Source of the DNA: Rheinheimera maricola
GTDB taxonomy: Bacteria > Pseudomonadota > Gammaproteobacteria > Enterobacterales > Alteromonadaceae
NCBI RefSeq assembly: GCF_016918075.2
Contig: NZ_JAERPS020000009.1
Span: 1 to 64,000, forward strand
Reading direction: 5' to 3'
Length of the DNA: 64,000 nt
Shown in pieces: positions 37,196 to 47,760 of the stretch; within the stretch, counting starts at the first letter, position 1, and every line of letters starts with the position of its first letter. The position numbers and the translations under genes are program-made. Below the pieces are notes generated by a model. That model worked only from the letters and a program-made list of their open reading frames with translations, made no database searches and had not been told where the DNA came from.

Positions 37196-37994
37196 GCTGA
37201 GGACCTGGCAGCGCAGCAAAGCCAAACAGGGCACGACTATTGCTCAGTGTTTGTGCTGCCAGAGTCTCGATATTGCTGCCGGTTAATTCAGCTATAACAC
37301 TGGCTATAGCTGGCAAGAATGCCGGCTCATTGCGGCGGCTTGCAGGTTTGGGTAGCAGGGTTCTGGGTAACAGGTAAGGTGCATCGGTTTCCAGTAGTAA
37401 TCTATCGGCCGGGATATAACGCAGCGCGTGTTGCAGCGCATGGCCACGTCGCTCGTCGCACACCCAGCCGGTAACACCGATATATAAGCCTAAATCCAAG
37501 TACGCCTTAAGCTGGACGCTGTCACCGGTAAAGCAATGGGCAACACCATGACTAATCTGATGCTCGAGCAGCATGGCCATTTGTGTATCAAACGCATCGC
37601 GTTCATGCAAATAAACCGGTTTGGCACAGGCTTTCGCCAGTTGCAGCTGCTCCGCAAATACCTGCTGCTGCAGTGGGCGGGGGGAGAAATCGCGGTTGAA
37701 ATCTAATCCGCACTCGCCTACTGCAACAACTTGCGGCAGCATTAGCAACGCGCGCAGCTGCACTAGCCAGTCTTGCTCAACCTTTGCGGCTTGGTGTGGA
37801 TGTACACCCGCCGTACTAAAGCAGTTGTTATGCTGGCGACACCAGTTAATATTTTGCTGGCTTTCGTTAATGTCACTGCCAATAAGTAGCATATGCACTA
37901 TGCCTGCGTGCGTGGCGCGGCTCAGGACTGCATCGCGATCTATATCGAACTGTGTACTAAATAGATTAACGCCAATATCACTCCAGTTTGGCAT
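37188..37994 (-). CDS. tatD: TatD-family metal-dependent nuclease
   Basis: A 268-residue TIM-barrel hydrolase; E. coli TatD is a 3'-5' exonuclease on DNA and RNA and is not needed for Tat export despite its place there. Metal ligands and signatures: SDIGVNLFST, the GVHPHQA His pair, VGECGLDFNRDF, YLHERDAF, AHCFTGD and LLETDAPYLLPR. It starts one base after the stop of the preceding gene; a longer frame upstream would overlap that gene and is not used. The 3' end overlaps the diguanylate cyclase gene by 8 bases. Confidence 0.95.
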
Positions 37995-37995
37995 G

Positions 37996-38469
37996 TCAAT
38001 CTTCGCGGCGGACCCGGATGGCTTTGCGCCCATCGTCGCTGCCCAGCAAGAAAGAGTTCATTACACCACGTTTAATATAGTGTTTCTCGCCGGCCTTAAT
38101 GCTGTAATATTCGGTGCCCAGTTGCTGCCAAACCTGGCCATTATCAAACTCTACAATCAATGATTTGTATGGGTCATAGCTAATTTTTCGCACCGTCATA
38201 TACACTTGCTCAGGCGCATCTTCAGGTAAAAAATTGCGATGCTCTTTACCGAATTCCTGTGGTTGTTGTGCTGCCGTAGCAGGGGCTGTCGCCGAGGGGG
38301 CTACGCTGCTGTTTTGCGTGCTGCCGGTATTAATGGTGTCGTAACACAACAGACGCTTTAAAGCATTTTGCTCCGCGCGGCAAAGTTCCAGGGCTTGCTC
38401 TGTTGGTATTCCAGCAGCATGACTGCTGGTTGCGACTAACAGGGTGATCATTGCCAAGCGTTTCATCAT
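37996..38469 (-). CDS. Small exported protein of unknown function
   Basis: A 157-residue protein with a signal peptide (1-18, ending SSHA). Just after it comes LCRAEQNALKRLLCYD, a Cys-pair motif shared with several exported proteins including the VasI/TagO type. A low-complexity Ser/Thr/Ala/Pro linker (about 50-70) leads to a predicted beta-rich domain (about 80-150) with TVRKISYDPYKSLIVEFDNG. Its start shares one base with the tatC stop, and tatD begins one base after it, so it is a true member of the operon. Function is not known; no type VI genes are near. Confidence 0.7.
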   Translation of the reverse strand: MMKRLAMITLLVATSSHAAGIPTEQALELCRAEQNALKRLLCYDTINTGSTQNSSVAPSATAPATAAQQPQEFGKEHRNFLPEDAPEQVYMTVRKISYDPYKSLIVEFDNGQVWQQLGTEYYSIKAGEKHYIKRGVMNSFLLGSDDGRKAIRVRRED

Positions 38470-39224
38470 TATTCTTCCTGCTTACTTTCAGCTACGTCGT
38501 TACTAGCCGGCTGATAGAACCGGCTTAGTGTTAAACCTAATTCAAAGAGTAACCACATTGGCACAGCCAATAGGGTTTGTGAAAGGACATCGGGTGGTGT
38601 GAGCAGCATGCCAAGGATAAACGCTCCCACTACAATATAGGGCCGCTTTTCTGCTAAGGCCGCTCGGGTAGTTACACCGGTCCAAACCATCAGCAAAATA
38701 GCGACCGGTATTTCAAATGACAAGCCAAAAGCGAAAAAAAGCTTCAGCACAAAGTCGAGATAATTGCTGATGTCTGTTGCTACGGTTACACCTTGTGGTG
38801 CAACACTGGTAAAAAAGCCAAAAATAATCGGAAACACGACAAAATAAGCAAAAGCAATACCACTATAAAACAACAGCGTGCTGCTAACGACCAATGGCGC
38901 CATTAAGCGCTTTTCTCTGCTATACAATGCCGGTGCAATAAACTGCCATACCTGTAGCAAAATATACGGAATAGCCAGGCAGATAGCGACCACAAAGGTT
39001 AGTTTAAACGGCGCGAAAAATGGTGCAGCAACGTCAGTTGCAATCATGCTGCTATTTGCCGGTAGTACGGCAATTAACGGCTTGGCCACTAAATGATAAA
39101 TTTCCTGGGCAAAAGCAGCGAGCGCGGCAAATACCAGTACTACAGCTACGACACAGCGCAACAAGCGGTTACGTAGTTCTATTAGATGGCCAAGCAGGCT
39201 GTCAGGGCTAGCGTTCAGCGTCAT
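38469..39224 (-). CDS. tatC: Sec-independent translocase subunit TatC
   Basis: The multi-pass receptor of the twin-arginine system, which exports folded proteins. 251 residues, six membrane helices. Signatures: [12 protein letters not shown] at the cytoplasmic N-terminus, FxxPL-type region [22 protein letters not shown] and FGLSFEIPV with the conserved Glu. I start at the ATG at 39224 ([14 protein letters not shown]), inside the 3' end of tatB (17-base overlap). Confidence 0.97.
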   Translation of the reverse strand: MTLNASPDSLLGHLIELRNRLLRCVVAVVLVFAALAAFAQEIYHLVAKPLIAVLPANSSMIATDVAAPFFAPFKLTFVVAICLAIPYILLQVWQFIAPALYSREKRLMAPLVVSSTLLFYSGIAFAYFVVFPIIFGFFTSVAPQGVTVATDISNYLDFVLKLFFAFGLSFEIPVAILLMVWTGVTTRAALAEKRPYIVVGAFILGMLLTPPDVLSQTLLAVPMWLLFELGLTLSRFYQPASNDVAESKQEE

Positions 39225-39534
39225 GTTTATTATCTTTGCTACCGGTAATGGACGACAGTGGTGCGTTAACATCAGCTGCAGCCTGTTTCAATTCTGCCAA
39301 CGCGGCCTTTTCCTGTTCTGTAAGATTGAGCAAGCCTTTAGCTTCGGCATCTTTTAATTTTTGGTGTAGCTCATGACTACGCAAATCGTTGCTTAATTCA
39401 GCCTGCATTTGCTGGCCAAATTGCTTAACGCTGCGCACGGTTTTGTGCACCGAGCGAATGGCGCCAGGCAGCCGCTCTGGGCCAAGCACCAGCAAGGCGA
39501 CTACACCAATAACGACCAGTTCCCAAAAGCCCAT
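39208..39534 (-). CDS. tatB: Sec-independent translocase subunit TatB
   Basis: Works with TatC to receive twin-arginine signal peptides. 108 residues: one N-terminal helix ([22 protein letters not shown], conserved Glu and the GPERLP hinge), an amphipathic helix (about 25-60) and a charged tail. The start codon directly follows the tatA stop, giving MGFWEL; many TatB proteins have three more residues before GFWEL. Confidence 0.95.
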   Translation of the reverse strand: MGFWELVVIGVVALLVLGPERLPGAIRSVHKTVRSVKQFGQQMQAELSNDLRSHELHQKLKDAEAKGLLNLTEQEKAALAELKQAAADVNAPLSSITGSKDNKHDAER

Positions 39535-39780
39535 TTACACTTTATCTTTGGCAGAATGTGAGGTGGCGTTGTCTTTGTCAGTCTGGTCTTTAGCCTTTTC
39601 TGACAGTTGCACGGCTGGCTGCTCTTCATCCTGCGCTGGTTCGTCTTTAATCGAGCTGCGAAAGCCTTTGATAGCGGATCCCAAATCTGTACCGATACCG
39701 CGCAGTTTTTTGGTGCCAAACAGCAGCACAATGATTGCCAGGACGATAAGTAACTGCCAAATACTGATATTGCCGAACAT
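39535..39780 (-). CDS. tatA: Sec-independent translocase subunit TatA
   Basis: Pore-forming Tat subunit. 81 residues with [20 protein letters not shown] as the membrane helix, then the [20 protein letters not shown] amphipathic helix and a charged tail rich in Asp, Glu and Lys. First gene of tatABC; 77 bases separate it from ubiB. Confidence 0.97.
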   Translation of the reverse strand: MFGNISIWQLLIVLAIIVLLFGTKKLRGIGTDLGSAIKGFRSSIKDEPAQDEEQPAVQLSEKAKDQTDKDNATSHSAKDKV

Positions 39781-39857
39781 GGATACATCCTCGTTGAAAT
39801 TAAGTTGCGGCCTTTATGCCACTAATTTGTTTCGCTATTGTGACAATTGGTTGCCAT

Positions 39858-41483
39858 TTAGCGCAGTGCGCGAAGGCCAAATACCAGACTGCCTAGTAAC
39901 AGCAATGCTGCAAAAACCGGGCTGTCAGCGCTGAACACTATACTAGCACCGATAAGGGCAGAACCGGACAGCGTTGCTGCAACAATTTGTGTTTTGGCTC
40001 TGTGCTGCTGCGTTGCCAGTTGCTGTAACTGTCCTAGCAACTGACGTTGTTGCTTAGGCCCCTGTTCCAGGTACTGATGCAGCAGGTTTGGCATTTGCGG
40101 CAGTTTTTCTGCCCAGAATGGCAAATTGTCTTTAATTTGGCGCCACACTGCCGGTAAGCCAACTTGTTGTTTGACCCAATTTTCTAAAAAGGGTTTAGCT
40201 GTTTTCCATAAATCTAGTTGCGGATACAGCTGACGGCCCAAGCCTTCAATATACAGTAAGGTTTTTTGCAGTAGCACCAATTGCGGCTGTACCTGCATGT
40301 CAAAGCGCCGGGCTGTGTTGAACAGGTTTAGTAGCACATGGCCAAAAGATATCTCAGCGAGTGGCTTTTGAAAAATAGGTTCACATACAGTACGAATGGC
40401 GCTTTCAAATTCTTCCACCTTGGTGTGGGCAGGAACCCAGCCTGAGTCGACATGCAGCTGGGCCACTTTTTTATAATCACGATTAAAGAAAGCGACAAAG
40501 TTTTCCGCCAAATAGCGTTTGTCTTCGTCATTCAGCGTGCCGACAATGCCGCAGTCAATGCCAATATATTTTGGATTTGCCGGTGTATCACGGCTGACAA
40601 AAATATTGCCAGGGTGCATATCGGCATGAAAAAAACTGTCGCGAAACACCTGGGTGAAAAATACTTCAACACCACGCTTTGCTAACAATTCCATGTCGGT
40701 ACCTTGCGCTTGTAATGCGCTGATATCCGACACCGGAATGCCATAGATACGCTCCATCACCATAACATTGGTGCGGCTGTGATCACTGTAAACAAACGGA
40801 ATATACAAAGAGTCAGAGCCGTCGAAATTACGCCGCAGCTGAATCGCGTTTGCGGCTTCGCGTTGTAGGTCAAGCTCATCAAGGATGGTTCTACGGTACT
40901 CCGAGACCACTTCACGCGGTCTTAAGCGTTTACCGTCGGGTAAAAAGCGCGCTGCAGCGTCTGCTAGCGTATCCATCAAGGCTAAATCAGCGAGGATTTG
41001 TTGTTTAATATCCGGCCGGATCACTTTAATGACTACATCTGCCAAGTTGCCATCGGCTAATTGCAATTGGGCCGTATGCACCTGAGCAATAGAAGCTGAT
41101 GCCAGTGGCGTTTGGTTAAACTGCTGAAATAAATCGGCAATATCAGCCAACTCAAGCGCCTGCTCTATCAGTTGTTGCGCCTTAACACCATCAAACGGTG
41201 GCACTTTATCTTGTAATTTAGCCAGCTCATCTGCCAGATGGGCTGGAAACAGGTCACGCCGGGTAGACAGCATTTGACCAAACTTGACCCAAACCGGCCC
41301 CAGGCTCTGTAGTGCCAAGCGCAGTCGCACACCAACAGGCTGTTCTGGATGGCGGTTGCGCAACCAAAATAAACTGCGGCGCAACGTACGCGCATACCAA
41401 GGCTGCCATTGCGGTGGGATTAACTCATCCAGACCAAATTGCAACAAGGTCTTTTGGATTTGATAAAAGCGGCTGATACGCAC
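39858..41483 (-). CDS. ubiB: Ubiquinone biosynthesis protein UbiB
   Basis: An atypical kinase-like ATPase needed for ubiquinone synthesis, thought to help extract or present lipid intermediates. 541 residues (E. coli 546). Hallmarks: [17 protein letters not shown] (KxGQ), the Ala-rich loop [22 protein letters not shown] and IDCGIVGTL; two C-terminal membrane helices. It shares one base with the ubiJ stop. The ubiE-ubiJ-ubiB order is standard. Confidence 0.96.
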   Translation of the reverse strand: MRISRFYQIQKTLLQFGLDELIPPQWQPWYARTLRRSLFWLRNRHPEQPVGVRLRLALQSLGPVWVKFGQMLSTRRDLFPAHLADELAKLQDKVPPFDGVKAQQLIEQALELADIADLFQQFNQTPLASASIAQVHTAQLQLADGNLADVVIKVIRPDIKQQILADLALMDTLADAAARFLPDGKRLRPREVVSEYRRTILDELDLQREAANAIQLRRNFDGSDSLYIPFVYSDHSRTNVMVMERIYGIPVSDISALQAQGTDMELLAKRGVEVFFTQVFRDSFFHADMHPGNIFVSRDTPANPKYIGIDCGIVGTLNDEDKRYLAENFVAFFNRDYKKVAQLHVDSGWVPAHTKVEEFESAIRTVCEPIFQKPLAEISFGHVLLNLFNTARRFDMQVQPQLVLLQKTLLYIEGLGRQLYPQLDLWKTAKPFLENWVKQQVGLPAVWRQIKDNLPFWAEKLPQMPNLLHQYLEQGPKQQRQLLGQLQQLATQQHRAKTQIVAATLSGSALIGASIVFSADSPVFAALLLLGSLVFGLRALR

Positions 41484-42091
41484 TATAACTCCCGGAACAG
41501 CTGCAGTTGCTGCTGCAGTATATCGGCTTTGGCTGCCAGCAAGCTGACAGCGCTACTAAACTGAGCCATTTCTGCTGCAGTTGGGCTGAGTTGTAATTCA
41601 TCTTGTGCCAACTCGACACTCATTTGCTGTAACGCAGCCGTTTTACTGCTGAGGTACTGATGAAGCTGCTGCAGGCTACTGCTAATTTTGTGGCTTAGGG
41701 CATCGCCGAAATAACGTGACAGGGTTTGCTGCCAGTCGGGGTCCAATTGCTGAAAAAAGGCACTGTATTGCTGAGCTACCTGAATATCACCGTCAATTTG
41801 CAGGGCATCGGCTTTAATTAGCCGCGTTAATTGGCTGGGGTCTCTTAACAAACGCAAGCTGGCCAGATCGGTTTGAATGGCGCAGTCAACGGTTTCGTCA
41901 TGCTGATTAAATAATATGCTTTGGGTGTTAGCGCCAAGCACCAGCGTGGTGGGCCATTCTTTTAGCCGAAATGATAATTGCTTGCCTGCCAGACGCGTAA
42001 GCCGGCTCGATGCTGTCGGATCCATCGCTATCAATTGCGCGATGGCTTTTTCAGCTGTGGCACACAGCAGTTGAGGCAGCAGTGGTAGCAT
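41483..42091 (-). CDS. ubiJ: Ubiquinone biosynthesis accessory factor UbiJ
   Basis: A 202-residue SCP2-like protein that binds lipid ubiquinone intermediates and holds the cytoplasmic Ubi enzyme complex. The SCP2-type domain covers about 15-110 ([17 protein letters not shown]) and a Leu/Gln-rich helical tail follows. Its start and stop each share one base with ubiE and ubiB. Recognition rests partly on position between ubiE and ubiB. Confidence 0.9.
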   Translation of the reverse strand: MLPLLPQLLCATAEKAIAQLIAMDPTASSRLTRLAGKQLSFRLKEWPTTLVLGANTQSILFNQHDETVDCAIQTDLASLRLLRDPSQLTRLIKADALQIDGDIQVAQQYSAFFQQLDPDWQQTLSRYFGDALSHKISSSLQQLHQYLSSKTAALQQMSVELAQDELQLSPTAAEMAQFSSAVSLLAAKADILQQQLQLFREL

Positions 42092-42846
42092 CAGAACTTG
42101 TAGCCCCGATGCAGAGCAACAATGCCACCACTGAGGTTGTGATAACTCACCTCAGCGAAGCCGGCATCCTGCATCATTTGCTTTAACGTATCCTGGTCTG
42201 GGTGCATACGAATAGACTCAGCCAGGTATTGATAGCTCTCTTTGTCGTTGGCAACCAGTTGCCCCATCGCAGGCAGTAATTTGAACGAGTACAGATCATA
42301 GATTTTGCCCAGCCACTCTTGTTCAGGTTTGGAGAACTCCAGTACTAGCAGTCGACCACCTGGCTTAAGCACTCGGAACATAGAACGCAGCGCCGCGTCT
42401 TTATCGGTAACATTGCGCAGGCCAAAGCCGATGCTGATAATATCAAAACTGTTATCGGCAAACGGCAACGCCTCGGCATTTGCCTGTACATATTCAATAT
42501 TGTTTACCAGGCCAAGATCCCGCAGTTTATCGCGGCCAACATTTAGCATAGAAGCGTTGATATCGGCTAGTACGACTTTACCAGCAGCGCCAACCCGCTT
42601 AGAAAACAACGCCGTGATGTCGCCGGTACCGCCTGCTAAGTCTAGAACCTGCTGGCCTGGGCGCACGCCGCTGCAGTCAATGGTAAAACGCTTCCACAAG
42701 CGGTGAATACCCAGCGACATAAGATCGTTCATCAGATCATATTTAGCCGCAACGGAATGAAACACATCGGCGACCAATGACACTTTTTGCTCGGCAGCAA
42801 CGGTTTTATAACCAAAATGAGTGGTGTGGGGATTATGATCTGTCAT
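42091..42846 (-). CDS. ubiE: Ubiquinone/menaquinone C-methyltransferase UbiE
   Basis: SAM-dependent methyltransferase acting on the quinone ring. 251 residues, as in E. coli. Motif [16 protein letters not shown], then [28 protein letters not shown] and [18 protein letters not shown] are the family signatures. Met at 42846 ([16 protein letters not shown]) is the family start; 20 codons of open frame lie upstream but do not match. First gene of the ubiEJB run. Confidence 0.97.
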   Translation of the reverse strand: MTDHNPHTTHFGYKTVAAEQKVSLVADVFHSVAAKYDLMNDLMSLGIHRLWKRFTIDCSGVRPGQQVLDLAGGTGDITALFSKRVGAAGKVVLADINASMLNVGRDKLRDLGLVNNIEYVQANAEALPFADNSFDIISIGFGLRNVTDKDAALRSMFRVLKPGGRLLVLEFSKPEQEWLGKIYDLYSFKLLPAMGQLVANDKESYQYLAESIRMHPDQDTLKQMMQDAGFAEVSYHNLSGGIVALHRGYKF

Positions 42847-42933
42847 CAAACAGGCTCGTTGGCATGAGAATGCCGCTAGTGTAAAAGATAACGACCTGAC
42901 AGCCAACTTATCTGTTGGCTTTTATAGCAGCGT

Positions 42934-43956
42934 TTATATCGTCAGCATGGCTTCACTGGCAACCTGATTACGGCCACGTTGTTTCGCTAGCTTTAAAACG
43001 TCGGTTGTTCGGGCCAAAAACTGATGCCAGTTTTCTGTATGCTGGAACATTGACACGCCAAGGGAGATAGTAACTTTAGGTAGGGCTCTTTTGCTTTTCG
43101 CTGAAACAAAACGCAGCTTTTCCACACCGCGGCGCACTTGCTCGGCAATCTCACTGGCGCTACGCAGATCAACATCAGGCAGCAGGATTAAAAATTCTTC
43201 GCCACCTGAGCGCACCGGTAAACCGCTACTTTGCACGTAACTGCTAATTTTACGCGCCACTTTAGACAGAATGACATCGCCTATTACGTTGCCGTAGTCT
43301 TGATTAAAGCGATTAAAATGGTCCAGGTTGACCGCAATTGCGGCTATTCGTCGTCCGGGCTGTTCGGTAAACCACAGGTCAAGTTGATTTTGCATAGCAA
43401 GCCTGTTGTACAACCCGGTTAGTGGATCCAGCAAACGTTGTTGCTTCAGTTGTTCTATTTCATGGCGTAATTGATGACTTTGCTGATTTGCTTGTTCTAA
43501 CTGTTGTTGTAGCTGCTGCTGCTGCTGTTGGAAGCTTATGGTGTGTTGGCGTAGTTGCTCAACCAACGGCAAGCTGTTTTCACCATTGCTTTGTTGCAGC
43601 TGCATCAAGCTAAAATCGAGCTGCTGCAAATAGTCAGACACTTGCTCAGCGGCCAGATCGGTATAGCCAGTCAGGCGGCTGACGATACCAGCAGCGTCTT
43701 GCAATAACTGTTCTTGCTGTGGGTTGGCTGGCACCAAATAACGGCTGTATAGATCAGCCATAATAAAATCGTCCAGCGAGGTTTTCGCTGCCAGCTTTTG
43801 TTCAATAGCGATACACAATGCTTCGTTATGGCCACTGATGTAGTCATAACATACCGCGTAGTTTACCGGATGCGCCGCTAAACCGGCGCGTTGCAAAAAG
43901 ACCTTTACCTGCGCGGCTTTTTCGCCAGCTAGCTCTAGTGAATCCTGATACTTCAT
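42934..43956 (-). CDS. Cytoplasmic diguanylate cyclase (GGEEF)
   Basis: A 340-residue protein without membrane segments. The N-terminal helical domain (about 1-120) contains YAVCYDYISGHNEAL, seen in a group of GGDEF proteins; a Gln-rich coiled coil (about 130-170, CAG/CAA tracts) follows; the GGDEF domain (about 172-330) has DPLTGLYNRLAMQ, VNLDHFNRFNQDYG and an active GGEEF. The residues five before GGEEF do not form RxxD, so the product-inhibition I-site seems absent, unlike in the cyclase at 36449-37195. It is 87 bases upstream of ubiE on the same strand. Confidence 0.92.
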   Translation of the reverse strand: MKYQDSLELAGEKAAQVKVFLQRAGLAAHPVNYAVCYDYISGHNEALCIAIEQKLAAKTSLDDFIMADLYSRYLVPANPQQEQLLQDAAGIVSRLTGYTDLAAEQVSDYLQQLDFSLMQLQQSNGENSLPLVEQLRQHTISFQQQQQQLQQQLEQANQQSHQLRHEIEQLKQQRLLDPLTGLYNRLAMQNQLDLWFTEQPGRRIAAIAVNLDHFNRFNQDYGNVIGDVILSKVARKISSYVQSSGLPVRSGGEEFLILLPDVDLRSASEIAEQVRRGVEKLRFVSAKSKRALPKVTISLGVSMFQHTENWHQFLARTTDVLKLAKQRGRNQVASEAMLTI

Positions 43957-44252
43957 AAGACCACGTATAACTCCGCAGTCAGGCCTATCGCATGGCCTGA
44001 AATGTTAACGAATAAAAAATCTGGTCTCATAGTACGCGATTCTCTGAGGCTGGCAACAGCTGTAACAGACAAAAATTTTCACGCGGCTAAATTAGCATCA
44101 GATCGCCGTTAAAATGCTCGGTACAGCCAGTCCGACCCTGCTATTTGACACTGGAAAATGGGATAAATAGCCACTTTGTCTGGTTTAGTTGGCTTTCTTC
44201 TGAGCGCAAAGCCGATACAATCTGAATATGTTTAATTTCCGGAATTACCAGT
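43957..44252. other. Divergent intergenic region with a 7-bp hairpin
   Basis: A 296-base gap between divergent starts. TCAGGCC (43979-43985) and GGCCTGA (43994-44000) form a perfect hairpin in the leader of the cyclase gene. AGACCA (minus strand, near 44023-44028) could also pair with TGGTCT just before the cyclase start codon. It does not fit the c-di-GMP (GEMM) riboswitch consensus as I know it. No promoter is clear enough to name. Confidence 0.35.
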
Positions 44253-46004
44253 ATGAAGTTGTCGACACAGGTTAAACGGCTGCTTGGCGGTGTTGTGTGT
44301 GTAATTGCTGTTACATCGTGCGCCGCATTGCAGCATGACGGCCAGTCATTTTCCCGCTTAGCTGAACAGTTGTGGCAAGCTGAGCAGCAATTGCAAAAAG
44401 CCCCTGCTGGAGAATTACCAGATATGTCGGCTGAGGCTCTGGCCAAACGACAACAACAACGACTGGATTGGCAGAAGAAGTTGCAGCAAGTGGATGTCGC
44501 CCAGCTCTCGGAGCAAGATCAGATTAATCATGCTATTTTGTCATACCGACTGGCTAATCATATTGATGAGTTCCACTATCAGGCCCATTTGATGCCGCTG
44601 ACTGCCGAATCCGGCTTTCATACCAGTTTGGGGTTTATGCCGTCTAGCAGCAGTTTTAAGACCTTAGCGGATTATCAACAGTACTTAAGCAAGCTGTCGG
44701 CGATTCCGCGTTATATGCAACAACAAACTGACTGGATGAAATTGGGGCTGGCGACAGGCATGACGCAGCCCAAAGCGGTGCTAAAGGGTTTTGAGCAAAG
44801 CATTATTTCATACGTGGTGCAGGACCCTGCTCAAAGCGTATTTTATCAACCCTTTTTACAAAAACCGTCTTTTCTCGATGACACGCAGTGGCGTGCATTA
44901 CGCACAGAAGCGCAGCAGTTGGTCACTGATGCCGTAAACCCGGCGTATCAAGCGTTTTATCAATTTATGCTCGATGAATATTTACCCGCAGCACGCGACA
45001 CTATTGCTGCGAGCGCACTGCCAAATGGAGCCGCGTATTATCAAAACCGGTTGCAACATTACACCACGTTGCAGCTAACACCACAGCAGGTGCATCAAAC
45101 CGGATTGGACGAGGTCAAGCGTATTCGGGCCGAAATGCAGCAGGTTATCGACCAGCTGGGTTTTCAGGGCAGTTTTGCTGAATTTATTCAGTTTCTGCGG
45201 TCTGACCCACAGTTCTATGCAAAAACACCTGATGAACTGCTGCGCTATGCCGCATTTTTGGCCAAACAAGCCGATGCTCAATTGCCAAAATTATTTAAAT
45301 TGTTGCCGCGTACACCTTATGGCGTAGTGCCGGTGCCAGCTGAAATTGCACCTAAGTACACGACAGGCCGTTACTCTGGCTCGTCGCGAGATGATCAGGC
45401 CGGATTTTATTGGGTAAATACGTATGCGCTGGACCGGCGGCCGCTTTACGAAATGGAAGCCTTAACCTTGCACGAAGCCGTGCCCGGACATCACTTGCAG
45501 GTGGCGCTGGCAAGCGAACAAACAACGCTGCCGGATTATCGCCGCAGCTTTTATACTTCAGCCTTTGGTGAAGGTTGGGGGCTTTATGCAGAATATCTTG
45601 GGCTGGAGATGGGATTCTACCAAGACCCATACAGTAATTTCGGCCGCCTAACTTATGAAATGTGGCGCGCGGCAAGGTTAGTGGTCGATACCGGCATGCA
45701 CAGTATGGGCTGGAGTCGGCAGCAAGCCATCGATTTTTTAGCTGCAAATACTGCGTTGTCGATGCATAACGTGACGACCGAGATTGATCGGTACATTAGT
45801 TGGCCGGCACAGGCGCTGTCTTACAAGTTAGGTGAAATTACCATCAGAAAATTAAGAACTGAAGCCGAGCAGAAGCTAGCTGAGCGTTTTGATGTGCGCG
45901 AGTTTCATGCGGTAGTGTTGGCTAATGGCAGTGTGCCATTGGCTGTGCTGGAGCAGCAAGTGAGCAAATATATTGCCAGCAAACAAAAGCAGCCTGGCAG
46001 CTAA
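44253..46004 (+). CDS. DUF885-family metallopeptidase-like lipoprotein
   Basis: A 583-residue exported protein, likely lipid-anchored: the N-terminus ends in VTSC at residues 20-23. The C-terminal half carries LHEAVPGHHLQ, a HExxxGHH-type zinc site, and FGEGWGLYAEYLG with a further Glu ligand; both are standard for DUF885, a family related to M32-type carboxypeptidases. The N-terminal half is helical. Substrate is not known; small peptides are likely. Monocistronic and divergent from the cyclase gene. Confidence 0.88.
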   Translation: MKLSTQVKRLLGGVVCVIAVTSCAALQHDGQSFSRLAEQLWQAEQQLQKAPAGELPDMSAEALAKRQQQRLDWQKKLQQVDVAQLSEQDQINHAILSYRLANHIDEFHYQAHLMPLTAESGFHTSLGFMPSSSSFKTLADYQQYLSKLSAIPRYMQQQTDWMKLGLATGMTQPKAVLKGFEQSIISYVVQDPAQSVFYQPFLQKPSFLDDTQWRALRTEAQQLVTDAVNPAYQAFYQFMLDEYLPAARDTIAASALPNGAAYYQNRLQHYTTLQLTPQQVHQTGLDEVKRIRAEMQQVIDQLGFQGSFAEFIQFLRSDPQFYAKTPDELLRYAAFLAKQADAQLPKLFKLLPRTPYGVVPVPAEIAPKYTTGRYSGSSRDDQAGFYWVNTYALDRRPLYEMEALTLHEAVPGHHLQVALASEQTTLPDYRRSFYTSAFGEGWGLYAEYLGLEMGFYQDPYSNFGRLTYEMWRAARLVVDTGMHSMGWSRQQAIDFLAANTALSMHNVTTEIDRYISWPAQALSYKLGEITIRKLRTEAEQKLAERFDVREFHAVVLANGSVPLAVLEQQVSKYIASKQKQPGS

Positions 46005-46070
46005 CAAAGTAACAGCCGGTAGCAATAGTGCGCCCGGCTGTTAGTTTACAAAGCAGAAAAAATGGCTGAG

Positions 46071-46307
46071 TTAGTAACTTGGTCTTAGTGTAACGCGGGG
46101 CTCGGTATCTATCTGCCCCTCAATATCTATTGCCGCTAATTTACTGCCCGCCGCAAGAATAGCCAGATTACCCTCTGTCATATGCCTTACAAACAGTAAG
46201 TCATAACCAAAGCGTTGTAATTCTGCAACCGAGAACTTTTGTGCCAGATTAAGATCTTCCCAGAAAAAATGTATATCCTTATCCATCTGGCGCCTTTCGT
46301 TTGTCAT
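46071..46307 (-). CDS. Small conserved-looking protein of unknown function
   Basis: A 78-residue protein starting at the ATG at 46307, which follows GGAG at seven bases. It has no signal peptide or membrane segment. The central FFWEDLNLAQKFSVAELQRF and the mixed beta pattern after it look like a folded domain, and the strong ribosome binding site argues it is real. I do not recognise the family. Confidence 0.55.
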   Translation of the reverse strand: MTNERRQMDKDIHFFWEDLNLAQKFSVAELQRFGYDLLFVRHMTEGNLAILAAGSKLAAIDIEGQIDTEPRVTLRPSY

Positions 46308-46361
46308 ATCAGGCTCCAACCACCAGGGATAACAGGTTTCAGGTCACATCATATATGCCAA

Positions 46362-46820
46362 CTAGCCGAGATGCAGTATGTCTTGCCACTGCGTGTCATT
46401 AACCGGCATAACAGAAAGTCTGCTGCCTTTTTGTACAACAGGCAGTGACCTCAGCTTAGCGGAGCTTTTCATTTTGTCCAGCGAAATAATCGCCGGCAGC
46501 TTGCGGGTAAATATCAGGTCCACAGCTACCCAGCGCGGCTTTTGTACAGAAGATTTCTCATCATAATAAGCGCTTAGCGGGTCAAATTGGCTCGGATCAG
46601 GGTAAGATTCGCGCACGACACGGGCAATTCCAGCTACTCCGATCAGTTTGCAGCTGGAATGATATATCAGTACCAGGTCATCTTTTTTAACCTCATCGCG
46701 CAGCATATTACGAGCTTGATAATTGCGCACACCCTCCCAAACTATTGCGCTGTTGGGGGCCTTGGCAAAATCGTCAATGCTGCATTCTGTCGGTTCGGTT
46801 TTAAATAACCAATGAGCCAT
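46362..46820 (-). CDS. EVE-domain protein (Thy28/YTH-like fold)
   Basis: A 152-residue protein made of one EVE domain. HWLFKTEPTECSIDDFA at the start, VWEGVRNYQARNMLRD and DLVLIYHSSC are the family signatures of the pocket that reads modified bases. Such proteins are found in many bacteria, often with unclear roles; some are fused to restriction enzymes, but there is no restriction gene here. The ATG at 46820 follows AAGGAGA; the frame continues 12 codons upstream but without a site. Confidence 0.9.
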   Translation of the reverse strand: MAHWLFKTEPTECSIDDFAKAPNSAIVWEGVRNYQARNMLRDEVKKDDLVLIYHSSCKLIGVAGIARVVRESYPDPSQFDPLSAYYDEKSSVQKPRWVAVDLIFTRKLPAIISLDKMKSSAKLRSLPVVQKGSRLSVMPVNDTQWQDILHLG

Positions 46821-46890
46821 CTTTGCTGATCTCCTTTGTTTACGGCAGAATATCACTATAGGTTAACTAAACGGAACTGAGAGGGCGTAA

Positions 46891-47760
46891 ATGAGTCAGG
46901 TACTACAGAACTTACTGGCACTATTAAAGTTGGAAACGATAGAGCAAGGTTTGTATCGTGGTCAGAGCCAGGATTTAGGTTTTAAAGCAGTATTTGGGGG
47001 TCAGGTTATGGGCCAGGCGCTGTCGGCGGCGAAGGAAACCATTGCTGAAGATCGGAAAGTCCATTCGTTTCATTCCTATTTTCTACGTCCTGGCGACGCT
47101 GCCAGACCAATAGTTTACGAGGTGGAGAATATCCGTGATGGTAAAAGCTTTAGCACCCGCCGTGTTAGCGCTATTCAGTATGGTAAGCCTATATTTTATT
47201 TAACGGCGTCTTTTCAGGCTGAAGAAACAGGTTTCGAACACCAGGATGTAATGCCAGAAGTGCCAGAGCCGGAGCAGCTGGTATCCGATCTAGAATTTTA
47301 TCAGCAACATGCAGCGTTAATCCCCGAGAGTCTGCGCAGTAAATTTATTTGCGAAAAGCCAATTGAAATGCGCCCGGTCGATTTTCAAAATCCGTTTAAA
47401 GCTCAGGTTAGCGCGGCAAAACGCTATGTTTGGTTTAAAGCCAATGGCGCCATGCCGGATGACTTGCGTGTACACAAATATTTGCTGGCCTATGCCTCAG
47501 ATTTTAATTTTTTGCCAACGGCTTTGCAGCCACATGGCAAGTCATTTATGGCACCCAACATGCAGGTGGCAACTATTGACCACGCCATGTGGTTTCATCA
47601 GGACTTTCGCTTTGATGATTGGCTGCTGTACGCGGTGGACAGCCCCAGCGCGTCAGGTGGCCGGGGCTTGGTACGGGGCCAGTTTTACAGCCGTGATGGC
47701 AAGCTGGTGGCTTCTACTATTCAGGAGGGTGTGATCCGCTCTTACCCCACCAGCCGCTAA
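46891..47760 (+). CDS. tesB: Acyl-CoA thioesterase II
   Basis: Hydrolyses medium- and long-chain acyl-CoA. 289 residues in a double hot-dog fold. [13 protein letters not shown] and [13 protein letters not shown] mark the N-terminal half; [12 protein letters not shown] and [21 protein letters not shown] with the conserved Asp mark the C-terminal half. GAG-rich site before the ATG. Its 3' end overlaps that of plsB by four bases, convergent. Confidence 0.96.
   Translation: MSQVLQNLLALLKLETIEQGLYRGQSQDLGFKAVFGGQVMGQALSAAKETIAEDRKVHSFHSYFLRPGDAARPIVYEVENIRDGKSFSTRRVSAIQYGKPIFYLTASFQAEETGFEHQDVMPEVPEPEQLVSDLEFYQQHAALIPESLRSKFICEKPIEMRPVDFQNPFKAQVSAAKRYVWFKANGAMPDDLRVHKYLLAYASDFNFLPTALQPHGKSFMAPNMQVATIDHAMWFHQDFRFDDWLLYAVDSPSASGGRGLVRGQFYSRDGKLVASTIQEGVIRSYPTSR

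Noticed and set aside
43490-43540. CTG/TTG repeat tract
   Set aside because: It is the Gln-rich coiled coil of the diguanylate cyclase, with mixed codons, not an unstable repeat.
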